The notes under the pieces were generated by a model. That model was not told where the DNA came from and did not search any database. It saw only the letters and a list, made by a program, of their open reading frames with translations. Position numbers and translations under genes: made by a program. From Sphagnum magellanicum (lineage: Eukaryota > Streptophyta > Sphagnopsida > Sphagnales > Sphagnaceae), in contig CM038916.1 in the NCBI GenBank assembly GCA_021904315.1, positions 9,513,065 to 9,577,064 on the forward strand: a stretch of DNA of 64,000 bases, written 5' to 3'. This document shows, piece after piece, positions 24,347-36,206 of the stretch (positions are counted from its first letter, which is position 1; each line of letters starts with the position of its first letter).

Positions 24347-24590
24347 GGGGGCTACAGCAAGGCATGTTGCTTTCATGTGCATGCAGTAGAAGAAGCACTT
24401 GGATCAGCTGTTTTTCTCTTCTCACTAGGGCATCGGGCTGAGCTACAGCCGCTGGCTGCTCTTGAGATGAGCTGCTCTTCTATAGCCTGACGGCCCCTGG
24501 TTCGGTGGCTGTTGCACAGGGTGCCTCATGTGCGCAGGCTATCATAAGAGTGGAGAACAAGAGCTTTTGTTGTAACGGCACCCTTCCAGG

Positions 24591-27500
24591 ATGGCTAAGG
24601 GAGATGATGCACTCGCCAAGAAGAAGAACAAGGCCATTCGGAAACGTAACAGAAGGGCTGGTGTTGATACCACGGAAATTGCTGAAGGTGTGAAAGCTCA
24701 CAAACGTCGCCGCAAGCTCGGCACCCGCCGTGTGTGTGAGGTATGTTGTTTTCTGCCTGTCTCTCTGCTGCTGCTTCTTCTTCTGCCTCCCTTGACCCTT
24801 TTCCCTTCACTACTGTTATTGCTGTTATTACTTCTGTAGCTGTATTATTACAGGGCCATTGTAGAGACAGTCCTGGTAGCTAGTTTTGCATCTTTTCGAG
24901 TGAAAGAATGGGGATTTCGAAGGTTCTTTTTTTTCTTTATCAATCTGCTATGTCAACAATCTCCAATAAATCTCTGAGCCACCAATGCCAAGGCTCTAAA
25001 CCCTAACCCTGAACGAGGATTTCTTCAACTCTAAACCCTGAACCCTACTCCAAAAGATGGCTTTGTTGCCATACGCATTGTGTTTTCAGAATTGTCGTCG
25101 AGCCATGACAACATGAGGGCCAAACATTGAAAATAATTTCCAGCTAATCTCTGAGCCAAAAATGCCAGAGTTTTAAACCCTAACCCTTGGCCAGGAGATT
25201 TTTCACTTTAAACCCTAAACCCAACTCCAAAACATGGCTTTGTTGCCACATGCATTGCATTTTCCAGAATTGTCTTTGAGCCATCACAACATGAAGGTGG
25301 CCAAATGGAAAGAAGTTCATGTGAGACCCTTTCAGCTGTTACAAGGATTGGCATTAATTTATATGAATTATTCTGATTTACTGAGCTTTTTAATGAAATC
25401 AAAATTGACATGAACTTTGTGGTCATGACTAGGTGTTATGGTACTCCTCACAGCATTTAAGCCAGCCTGCATCAGGGAATCATTAGGGAAATCAAATTGA
25501 GAAGTCAGATTTCAAGGAAAATGGACTCAATCTGAAGTCTTGTTTTGCAGGGTATGTGTTATACTCTCCCAACACCTGAAGATCCTTTCAATGAGAGAAA
25601 GAAGAGATCTAAGAGAAAAGCTGCTCTTGATGGGGAGAATAATGCTGATGAACAATCTGCTTCCAGAAAACGAAGCAGACGAACTGAGACTGGGTCTGAT
25701 GGCAAACAGAAACATAGTGAGGGTGTCAATCGGACTACTAGTCGAGCAATGGATGGTAACCAGTTTGTCAATGGCATGAAGGATAACAAAGCTGGTGCAA
25801 AGCAGACATTAGGTCATAGGAGTGGTGGAAAGCATGCTGCAGATGTGCATGCATTGAATCTTGAGCAACCATACCCAGGGATGTTGAAGAATGTTCACTT
25901 GAAGGGGTCTTCACAACATGTGAAACAAGTGGTTTCAATGGAAAAAATTGAAAGACTTTTGTCAGGAGAAAAACCAACTGATTCAGATGTAACAGATCCG
26001 GTGGTTCTTGCATTTCGTGTGGCTCTATCGGCTATTTGGGAAGGAACATCAGCAGTTGTGTCAGACAAGAATGCTGGGGGTGACCAAGAAGTGGGAGGGC
26101 AACTGAGGAAAGATGTTAGTCAATTTGAGTGGCAGTGGTGGCAGGCATTGGCACAAGGCGTGGATGTGTTGGGTGCAAGCAGCAACTCTTACCATGCCCG
26201 AGCATATGTGGTGCCTGCTGCTGCTCAAATTGCTGCCCATCGTCACACCAATGGACTTCTCCATAAGCCTATTGTGCTTTTTCTGGTCTGTTCAAGAGAA
26301 CAAGCTTTATTGGTAGGTGACCAGACTTTGTTGATTGTTGTCAAGTTCTTCTCTACAGTCAGATTTAAAGCTCTGTGAAGTTGCCTCCTGAATTGCAGGT
26401 CTTAGATACTCTGCAAAACCTCCATCTTTGTCTCCTATTATGAGGACTTGTCAGCCAATTTCTAGTAGTTGTATGCTGTTTTATGCAGGTGAGGCAGATT
26501 TGCAAGCCTCTGAAGAAAGCATTGGACATACAGTCTGTTAGCTTGCATCCTGGCACATCTCTCAAGCATCAATTGGATGGGTTGGCCTTCTCCCTTTGGG
26601 TCTTTGCATCATGCACATTTGGATGGTGCTCTCTTCCTAGGTTTGCAGAGGATTTCACTGTAGGGGGTTCGGAGTGTAATCCATTCAGAAAGAAGAGAGG
26701 GAGTTACAGGTTTGCTTACCTTGTTGGGATTATCATCAGCAATTGACTCTGTTGAGTATGTGATTTTTGGGTTGACAGGCTGGCTGTAAGGACACCAGAA
26801 ATAATAGTTGCCACGCCAGACCGCCTCTGTCAGCTCCTTGCTGTACATGCCTTCTCACTTGGGTCTGTCTCTTATGTGGTAAAGTCCTTCGATCAGTTAT
26901 CCATGTGGGATTTATTTTGTTATATTCCATTAAGGCATCAATGCATTTCAAGTGTGCTGAATGAATGACTGACTTGGCTGTGGCACTTCATTTTTCTCAA
27001 TGTATGTGAAACCAGCAAACAGATAGTCACATTGTAACAGGTTGGATTTCTCTGGTGTGTTTTGTTGGTGGTTTGGGTACTGGTTGTTTGTAGGTGGTTG
27101 ATGGAATGGATGACCTTATCAGCCATGGGTATCAAGAGGAGATGGCCACCATCAAGGGTTATCTTCCTGCAAGGGCCAAAATAGGTATTTTGAGTGCCAC
27201 TTTCCCTGTAGAGGTGGTCGAAATCACTCGCAACTGGCTCCGGGGCCCTATTGTACGAGCTTCATCAGACTTGTCTTGTCCAGCTATGAGTGCCTGCATC
27301 ACACATGCTGTTACGGTGGTTACTACTGAAGAGGCCAAGCTGTCAAAGGTCTGTACTGCTCTACATGCCTGAGGCAAATGCCCTGTATTATCTTATGTGA
27401 TCAACCTACTGTATTCCACTATAATAACAAGCTGACCATGTATGATGAATATACAAGATGCAAGGCACTAGCTATTCTGAACTAGCAGCTGTGGGCATAT

Positions 27501-28093
27501 GTGAATGTGAGCAGATAAAGAAGATTCTTGAACAAGTGTGGAAGAAGCAGGAAGCAGACTCATGTTCTGGTAAGGTGTTGATTCTGGTGAGGCATGCTGA
27601 CCAATTTCCAGTTCTGATGGAGCTTCTACAGAAACAAGGTTTCAGCCCGCAGACTCTGGGTGGATCACCCATCATGCAATCACAATCAAGGTGTGAATCA
27701 ATCACTTGCCTGTTACTGCACACTTGCATCTAGATTTGCTCTCTAATAATCAGCAATAATATTCACTCATGAAACTTTGCATGTCCTCGTGGATGCAGGG
27801 AGGGAAGAGGCATAGCCCTGGTTGCACAGTATGACCAAGTTATTGACATGTCAATGCTGGCTAACGTGGAAGTATTGATTAACTATGACTTCAGCTGGTC
27901 TGCAGAACTGTACAGTAAAATTGTGTCACAAATTGCTCGAACAACAACTTGTGGCAGAGTTGAGACACTTTGCACTGGAGCTGCTGCTCTGCAGGCTAAG
28001 AATTTGATAGAGGTACTGGAAAAGAGCTGGCAGCCTATACCCCATGCTCTCCGTCTACTTGCGCAAGCCTCCTCCCTCTTACATTCCTCCTAG
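24591..28093 (+). CDS. Degenerate DEAD-box RNA helicase-like protein, seven exons
   Basis: Exons 24591-24740, 25551-26312, 26489-26580, 26779-26878, 27094-27348, 27458-27690 and 27799-28093 join in frame to 628 aa. The basic N-terminus (MAKGDDALAKKKNKAIRKRN) and GMCYTLPTPEDPFNER (about 51-66) match a plant P-loop-like family that I associate with Arabidopsis AT2G28600. Helicase-like parts follow: CSREQALL near 297-304, IVATPDRL at 344-351 (motif Ib), VVDGMDDL at 369-376 in place of VLDEAD, GILSATFP at 399-406 (motif III), then a RecA2-like half with SQIARTTTCGR at 574-584 in place of HRxGRxxR. No GxGKT is seen. The lysine-rich N-terminus suggests a nuclear or nucleolar protein. RNA or ribosome-biogenesis roles are inference; ATPase activity looks unlikely. 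Confidence 0.85.
24969..25302. repeat. Tandem duplication with telo-box motifs in intron 1
   Basis: Two diverged units of about 177 bp start with AATCTCTGAGCC at 24969 and 25146. They share the order: CTAAACCCTAACCC, a second AAACCCT run, CTCCAAAA-ATGGCTTTGT, TTGCC, GCATTG and GAGCCAT. Each unit holds at least two AAACCCTA-like motifs. It lies in the first intron of the DEAD-box-like gene. Confidence 0.75.
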
Positions 28094-29810
28094 CAGCTTG
28101 CTCTTGACCAGCTTCTTCCAGGTCACTTTGTGCTTGCAAGAAGATGATTCTTTACTGACCAGCATGTTTTTTCTGCTTGATCATAGCTCAAAATGAGGTT
28201 TTACCATCTTCAGTCCGGAAATTTTACCCTTGGAGGTATGATAAAAGAGGTTCCTATTTGTTCATCTCAAATTGCTCATGATCAGCCTCAGTGCAAGATG
28301 ATCCTCCTGCAAATTGTTGGGAAAAATAGAGGCAAGCTAATTACTGGTATGTGCTACATGCTTGCATGTGTGTAGTTCAACCTGCACATAACTTAACATT
28401 TTTGCCTTCTCTGTTTCTTGTCATGGTACTATGAGTCAGAAGGACACCAACACCCTGAATAATGGGCAACCAGGAATGGTCATCATTTCTGATTGTGGAA
28501 AAAAAAGAGAAAAGCCAGCCATTTTCAGCAATCAGCCATTATTCAAATGTGCACAAACACACATGTGCATGTATGGAAAAGCAGCCTGCATGTAAGGGCC
28601 AAGGACATCTCCATCCACACTACCCATTCAGGCCTCTACCACTTTGTAGCATCCAAAACTCTTGTGTTTGCTGAATCCAATATAGACTGTTGATAATTCC
28701 CCATACTCACTCATGAAGATGAAAAATTGGATGAAGTGAAACTATCTAAAATGGTGCCTCCTGGGCCAATTGTTATGGTCAGCAAATCAATATCAGTCAT
28801 TTTCTCTTTGCAGCCCTTTTGGAGACTATTGTAACTTGTGCAAAATTATAGGTCCAAACTCAATTTCACACTCTTTAAAGGTTCAATACTAGAACTACAC
28901 TATCCAAAGTTTCTAGTGTTCCTTTTACGTGTTGGCTTGCTTGTGTATTGCGTTAAAGATCAATTCTAATTTAGAGTTGAACGTTTGCAATTGGTTGGGT
29001 AATGTTGTATATGGTCTTTTGGGGTGTGGGTTATTTTGGTCATATCTATGGTTTACACAAAGTGAAAAAATATGGTTAAATCATTGTCCTAAAAACTAGA
29101 CGCAAGGATGAAGAAGATGCATAGCCTTGTTTTTTGAATTAAAGGTCAATTGAAAAAACAACACCATTTTGCATGAAGATAAACCTCATCAATAAACACT
29201 AGAAATGCATATTTAGAATTGTGGGATTCCCTAATGGACTCAGTGTCACTCATTCATAACATTTATGAATGCTACATCATGTTTGGAAAGCAAAATCTTG
29301 TCTTCTATGCAAAGCTGATTGAACACATAGACAAGTTCACTTGGGCCATCAAAAAGGCATTATTCCTTCTTCTGTAGAACGGTAGCAAAAACTTAGGCTT
29401 AGCAAAGAATATCATTACACAAGCTGAAAACTCAAAATTCAGATTTCTATATCAAGAAATGCTTGTGTACCTCTCTCATCAGGTCTATGTCAACCAGCTC
29501 TGTCCTAACCAAATAGACCAATATGGAGTGATCTGGTGCATATATCGATGTAAGTCTTCTTTTGATTTTAGCTTTGACATCCAAACAAATGTACATCTAC
29601 CATGTACGTACTAAAGCCAAAAGAGTTTGCTAGCCAAGTGGAGTCCCAAAAAAGTAGGTCTGTATTTCACCAATTGCAACAACAAAAATGCAGGGTTCCT
29701 GATGCTTGCAAATGCTGCATTACAAGCAGCATTGGGTGGTAGTAAACTGACCACATGAAAGCTGATCAATCTTCAGTACAGAGGGCAGAAGAAAAAATGC
29801 AGGTAGGTTC
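28094..29810. other. Downstream flank and intergenic DNA, no gene recognised
   Basis: The first few hundred bases are probably 3' untranslated sequence of the DEAD-box-like gene. Beyond that only short unconserved frames are seen. Confidence 0.4.
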
Positions 29811-29855
29811 ACAGAGAAATGATAATCCACAATGCTGAGATTATCATTTCTCTGT
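29811..29855. repeat. Perfect 17-bp inverted repeat
   Basis: ACAGAGAAATGATAATC at 29811-29827 pairs perfectly with GATTATCATTTCTCTGT at 29839-29855 around an 11-base loop. No neighbouring gene explains it. It could be a foldback remnant. Confidence 0.8.
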
Positions 29856-30068
29856 CAAGGCAGATATGTCTCTCAGACATCTGCTTGCTCTCTTTGTAGT
29901 GAAACAACATCAACCCAAAATAAGAGGACCCTGTCCCATGTAAGGAGAAAAATGTGTATTAAGGTGAGGTATGCATGGACTCTAGAGCCCTACCCATGCA
30001 ACATACCAGGACAAGTTCACTGCAGATCATCAGCACACACATAAATGAGAAAGAAAGGGAAATGATAT

Positions 30069-30389
30069 CTGTAATAACCCCAATTCAGTGGGGCTGCAGC
30101 AATCTTGTTGAACTCTGTAATGTCTCCCTCAATCCCAGCAAAGACATAGCCATTGCTTTTGTTAATGAGCTTGAGAATATCCATCACACTTTCTTTGTCC
30201 TGTGCAAAACATTACGTGCGTAAATCTTTCAGCCAGTGCTTAATATATGAAAGAGAAGCATCAGGAGCTAGAATCTGAGAGATATATGACACAAAGCACA
30301 GCCAGGTCAAGACCCACCTGAATATCTAGTGTTGTGAAGTTGACAAGACTATAATCCTCAATTACTTCACACAGTTTTCAGTCAGATTC
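30069..30389 (-). pseudogene. GPN-loop GTPase (QQT1/GPN2-like) pseudogene fragment
   Basis: Two minus-strand exons are recognisable. Exon 30389-30318 carries LCEVIEDYSLVNFTTLDIQ and ends at a good donor (CAG, GTGGGT). Exon 30199-30069 starts after an acceptor (TTGCACAG) with DKESVMDILKLINKSNGYVF, then AGIEGDITEF and LNWGYYR. This wording is the C-terminal third of QQT1/GPN2, a GPN-loop GTPase involved in RNA polymerase assembly. A one-base deletion just before LCEV shifts the frame and creates a stop (GTGAAGTAA). The G1-G5 GTPase exons and the last residues were not found nearby. Keeping an intron shows it came by DNA duplication, not through mRNA. Confidence 0.75.
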
Positions 30390-31400
30390 CTGCAGTTGAC
30401 ACCAGAAAAATTCCATATTTGTAATATACGCTGAAAATAACTAATTCACAATGATTTATTTTTTTCACTTCAGAAAATATACTTTCATGTTTGATTGTGA
30501 ATTCTACTAAGGGCAATTGGACATAGTGTGCAAGTAGTATACATAGACGGTGTGTACTCAAATTCTTTAGTAAAATATTGATATAAGCATGTGTTAAGAA
30601 TTTTAATTTGCTTGTTCAAATGAATCCAAGGCTGGAATTAAGTAACATGGGTTAGGAAAAACCATTAGTCAAATAAAATTATATCTAGTTTGAAGCTTCA
30701 TAAGGTTCCAAAATTATTTATATGTTCAATGATGTTATCTTGTTGCTTTGGAGTTTGTGTTTTATGTGTTGCACCATTATGAGACTTTTGTGGGGGTATT
30801 GTTTGTTTGGTGCAACAACAAGGTGAGAAATATCATATATATTTTGGTGTTAGAGTGTATAGGTTGTGTTGAACCCAATAGAATAGTGACAATAACCTCC
30901 AAAACCATGGCGAAGTTAAGGTTTGGCACTGTCACAATGCCCTAGCTAGAAAACTTGGTAATTGCTTGCCTACAACAAAGAAATTGTCTCCTTTTAGGAA
31001 ATTGTTTTCTATAGAAGATTCCATGTTTTTGTTCTTTTTTAATGGTTATTTTTTCTATCTTTCAATTTTATCTTTTGAAATCTGAATTACATGGGTAGTC
31101 GATCTTCTTAAATAGAACTTGTCTTTTTGTGGCAATTTTCTATTTTCTCCTTTTGATTCACTTAGTTTCGTGTGGTTGGTTATGTATATTTAAGATTGTC
31201 ATGTAAAAGTAAGAAGTTTTTAGAAAGTGGGGCTTATTTGTAATTGTATTCCTAATAAACCTTTTTCCTCATGAGCACAAAATGTCCATGTCCCCTAATT
31301 CATCATGTTTCATTGAACCTTGTAATTGACATCGCTCATTTGCTTCTTCATGCGTTACCATAGACTTGTTATCCACCCCATTTTTTATGTAAACCATTCA
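30390..31400. other. Intergenic, AT-rich, no gene recognised
   Basis: Short frames only. The upstream exons of the GPN2-like gene are not recognisable in this stretch. Confidence 0.45.
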
Positions 31401-34090
31401 ACACCATTTAGCTCCCCTTATCACTCTAACAAACCACACATCACCGACTAGTTCTCCCTATTGGCCCCCATCCCTTCATGAGAATGTGGTGCCCCCAACC
31501 TTACACTCTCTCAATCCCTTTGAATAATGCACATGTAAAACCTTTTCCCTCTTCCTTTTTATCAACCCTTACAATTGCTCACAATTTAATTCTTGGACGT
31601 GCAAGGGAATACTTTTAAGTAGCTCATGTTCTAGCACCATTTTCTTTTACACCCACGTCTCTAACAATCACTTTAGTTCTCACCACTCTACATCTTGAAT
31701 TAAATAGCTCATTCTTGTTTTTCTTGGAAGATTATGAACTAAACTAGGACCTTGATATTTTGTTTGATTTTTTCAAATAGGCATTCCAACACATGTTACG
31801 TTTATTTGCAAGTGATATTTCTAGGATGGTTTTTGAACACCTTCAAAATTATTTTTACCCAAAAGATTTTGTGAGTGGATTCCGTTAATTGTTTCAACTT
31901 TGTTTTCATATTGACAAGGTTGCATTCCATGTCGAATTGCTCATGTCCTTGGGGTGGTTCACCTCTTAGTCATGACCAAGCCCTTGGGTGGAGTTTGCTT
32001 CATTGCCATGAGGGAAGTGTTATGTCAACACACAAGCCGTTATTTAGACCTTCAATTTCATGGTGCTTTTGAAACACATTTGTCTTGCACCAATTTGGAG
32101 TAGCAACCACAGGTGGATATGAAACATTAATCCATATCATTATGTGCACTTTGGACCTTCATTTTGATTGGGTTGTTCTCCAATTGGACATGGTGAATGT
32201 CTTCAATTTGGTGTCAAAAGGGGTCATATTTCAAGAATTTCGTGCAACATGTGGGGACATCATACAACTCATCTTTTTTAATCATGCATTTTATGCATTT
32301 GAGTTTCTTTTGTTTTATAATCATTAAAGTTGTGAAGGCAATGTCATTATCATCCCATTTGCCATGGGAACTTATCAAGGTGATCCCTTAAAAGGGCATT
32401 ATTCACCTTAATTCATTTTAATGCACCATGTTCTATAATTAACCACTTCCCTTTTTATATATTTCCATCCATTGAAAATGACACTCACATCATAGGCCCC
32501 TTTCAATTACATCATGATGTGCATATGAACACTTTAAAACCAAACTTTGTGCAATAGGTCTTTCTATTTAACTTAAAAAATCTGTAGCATGGTTCCCCTT
32601 TGGCTTATTATTTGATTTCGACATTTTATTTCAATTTAACACCCCATTAGAAGGAATTAAAATCTTGGGGGTTCCATTAGGCACTTCATCATTCACATCA
32701 TTTTTCATGAAAGATGCTATATTAAAAGATGTTCAACTTGTCAACCTTTTCTTTAAACTATGTGATGTTTAGGTAGTTTTTGAAATTTTAATTCATTGTT
32801 TTGTGTAATGACCATCATATTTATTACGTTGCACACTTTTTTTTTCCACCTTCATAGACTACCTTGTTTCCTTTGGCTTTTTCTTCCATCAAATGTTTGG
32901 ATACTTTTTGGGTCCAAGGTCTTTTGATAACCTAGAAGGACCTCTAACTTGTAAACATGCCTTTCTTTTAATAACTTTTAGTAGCATTGGATTCGTACTA
33001 ATAACCACCATTGCCCCAACAATTTATTTAGGAAGTTGGGCCTTTATAACTTTACTCATAGTTGTTAGATTTATGGTCAATTAATGTCCCTTCTTAAAGT
33101 TTTAACACGAATCAACAACAATACTTTTCCTTTCCAGCAACACCTAAAGCAACATGTGATTTTTTATCACCCCTAATGTTTGTGTGAATTTTTTTTTGGA
33201 ACAATTCATCGAGCAACAAATGGTTGAACTTCAAGATTCCATCAGAACATTTACACCATTAATCCTTTCCAACATGCTCTATGACACGATACTTGAGACC
33301 CATCATGTTTGAATTTTATCATGTTTTGGCCTTAGGGTAAATACTTGGTTTATAACGTGACTAATTTTCTTAACCTTTTGATTATCTTCCCCAATTCTCC
33401 ACAATGCTTTGGATGTACCTTGGATTACCAGATCTTTCAATTACAGCCTCCCATGATGTGTGTGCACACATCCCATCAATCTTATGGGTATCCACCTCTT
33501 ATGTTGCACCCATGATAACAAGCATACAAGGACCCATGATATAGTTCACAACACCTTTGCCACCTTTGCATGAGATGCTAGCTTTCATGTGGGACAAGAA
33601 CAACTACATGTTGATCATTTAATCAAGTTCAAGTCCTCTTATTGTCAAGTTGGCATTGTGTTCACTAAAGATGGATTTCACACCCTAATTGACATTGTCA
33701 TATGCGATCCAATGAGCTCGGAATTATTTTTTTGCTCTTGCACAATTCAAGGATTTCCTACCTCAAATGTAGCTCAAGCTAAAGAAAGGAATTATTGTGA
33801 CTAACACCCACTGATCAATTCCTTTTCTATCAATTGAAATACTTGGATGTCTACATAAACATTTTGATGTGTTTTTACACGATTGTGCTAATGCTATTTG
33901 GAGCTTCAAATAGCCAAAAGGCCCTCCTCTTTTTGTCTTGGATACTTTTCTTCATAAAAAAAATTCAATCATGTTACAAAGTATGCAGGCATCCTCCATC
34001 TTGAGTCGGGTGGTAATGGTAGGCCTAGTTATTTCTCAACTTCCACCCCTTTAGGACACACCCCCCATTCCACGATTGACCTATTATAGG
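31400..34090 (+). pseudogene. Decayed retroelement with reverse transcriptase and endonuclease-like region
   Basis: Broken plus-strand frames give an ordered series. First comes HQFGVATTGGYETLIH, then DWVVLQLDMVNVFNLVSKGV (32.09-32.3 kb, finger/palm of a reverse transcriptase) and PFAMGTYQGDPL (32.35-32.39). PSIENDTHIIGPF follows near 32466, at the site of the catalytic double aspartate. Then come GPRSFDNLEGPL and PTIYLGSWAF (32.9-33.05), and near 33.6-33.8 kb VFTKDGFHTLIDIVICD and AQAKERNYCD, reminiscent of a restriction-like endonuclease domain. Further C-terminal pieces reach about 34.09 kb. Many stops and frameshifts make it inactive. I associate this protein with repeated reverse transcriptases in fern and other seedless-plant genomes. 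Element ends were not located; the class is inferred. Confidence 0.7.
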
Positions 34091-34369
34091 CAATCAATTG
34101 TTGAGATGGAGAGAATTTGACATGTAATTTATGTTAACTTGACGTCCTTTAAATTCTCCCTTTTTTTATCTAATACTTTTGTACATTTTCTGAATCATCA
34201 ATGTGTTTATAAAAAAAGGTTTGAAAGGTTTTAATAAAAAAATATGAGTGTTTGTTGTTATAAGAGAATATATATATTTTTAATCTTTCAAAGAATGACA
34301 AATATTGTTTCAAAGTTTTTGAGGGCTCACTACAAATGTGACAATTTTTTTAGATTTTTTGGGTGAATG

Positions 34370-36206
34370 ACTATTATGCTCTCTCAGTTATAGATGAAAT
34401 GGTTGCCCCATTGGAAATTTGGGGGCCAAGTAATGGTGACTATAGGTATTTCAATAAAGCTCCAGTGACCACTCCCAAGAAGATTTACAATGGTGCATGT
34501 ACATGCCACATGGCCATCAACCCTTCGCCCTCATGTAAAAGTTCTCTGCTGGCAACTAGTGGCTACAAGCCATCTAAATGAATATGCTATGTTATGGCGA
34601 CATCAAAAATGTCCAAATGCTCTCTGGCGACCCCAGTCCTCACCGAGGGAAAAATCATAGGTGATTACTTTCCAGAGGTTGGCATGAGATCTGGCCTTGT
34701 CCACAAATCTTACAGTTGGAACATGACTGCAAAATTACATTTTCCTCACAAAATTAACATAGGTCTTCTTGATTAATAAAAGTACAAGTGCAATTTTGAT
34801 AATACAAATTGAAAAAGCCATGTTATGAGGTTAATGATCATTGATAGAGATAGGTGTAGGGATAGACAAGGTAGCATACAACACATGGGTGTCTAATATT
34901 TTTTGTTAAGTTCGAGGGTAGTAGGATTCTAGTTCAAAGTTATACCGAAAGTTGCAATTGCTATTCAGAACATTTGGCATTAAGCCCAATTGGAAACACC
35001 TTGCAAGCTCTTAGGTACCAAGATTTGATTGAATTAGAACTGAACTACAATACTCGGGATTTTGCAAGAAGATTGGATGAGCTTTGTTTGAACATCTTTT
35101 GTTGTGGCATTGTAGCAGGTGAAACTGGAAAGGGCCGTTCAGAAGTTCAGAACTGCTTATGTTGATGGTCTTGGGAGATGTATTTCTGTAGACACCACAT
35201 GGAGCCAAGTGTAGGTGATTGAGATCGCCTGGTGTTGTTTTACCTCTCTTGTTCTTTGGTGTTTGGTTATTGATCTCTACATTTCTAACATCTCACACTT
35301 GGCCATGCGTTCACAAAACTATGTTCTTGTCAGAAGAAGGGGCTTCTAGTTGTCAATTAATTATTTTTCTTGATGAGATTGTTGGTTCATACCACATGTG
35401 CCATTCAGATATGCTTCAATGATGTTCGGAGTCATATATTTGGATTAGCCTTATGGTTTCTCAATCCAGGTTTCTTTTGCTTGTTGGCTTTGCAAGGGTC
35501 ATGTGTACTTTGCATTAGGTTCTTCCTAGAGGTGCAATACTTGCAACATACTAGGCTAGTTTCCAGTTTGACTAGACTATCTACTGGAAGCTGCTTAATC
35601 AGTGGAGTGATGGCTTGGTGAGGTCTGGGTTCTTTTGCAGGTTTGGATTTCACATGGAATATTAGGTCATGATGGGGGTGGCGTTGCTGCTATTCAGACT
35701 GAATGCTCTATCAACAGCCCCTTTGGTCCAACATTCATGTATGGCTATTGTGACATTGCCCTGGTGGTTGTCTAGGGTTGCATGCTTAACCCCTAAACGT
35801 TTGATGGGTGTAATATGGGCTGCTTTTCAGTGCAAATTTACACTGTCCTGATGTTTAGGTATCAAGGCATTTGCGTATCCCCTAGAGTTGAGTATGGTGG
35901 ATTGGATGTTGTCAAATTATTTCAATTCTCCAAGGATTCTCGTGAGCACCTTGCATTCCCATAAAATGCACTGGGCAGCTTTTATTGGAAAACACAACCT
36001 TTGCGGGTATCAGCTGGTTCCTGTGTATTCAAGCTGGACATGAATTCTTGGTTCTCTCTATCACTTCTCATCATCTTGATGATGCTCACTGTTTGGTGCT
36101 GATGTTGCAGGTCATGAAGAGTGGGCATATTGTTACAGTGACTCTAATTTATTTCAGAGGCATGTTTGATAAGGCAAGCAGATTTCCGAATCCCCAAAGG
36201 ATCTAG
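34370..36206 (+). pseudogene. Decayed multi-exon gene of unrecognised family
   Basis: Coding-like pieces run in order. LRYQDLIELELNYNTRDFAR lies at about 35.01-35.08 kb. After an acceptor near 35121 comes VKLERAVQKFRTAYVDGLGR, then CISVDTTWSQV, followed by TAG and GTGATT. After TTTTGCAG at 35640 comes VWISHGILGHDGGGVAAIQT, then SPFGPTFMYGYCDIALVV, with two in-frame stops (TAG and TAA, each one transition from CAG or CAA). Further on is VEYGGLDVVKLFQFSKDSRE, then LLLENTTFAGISWFLCIQAG and HIVTVTLIYFRGMFDKASRF, ending PNPQRI at 36206. The regular codon wording and splice sites argue for a real former gene. I do not recognise the family. The frame opening near 34363 may or may not belong. Confidence 0.45.

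Noticed and set aside
34974-36206. Stops in the unknown gene as sites repaired by U-to-C RNA editing, as in fern organelles
   Set aside because: The context (introns, nuclear-type transposons around it) is nuclear, where such editing is not known; decay is simpler, and frameshifts are also present.
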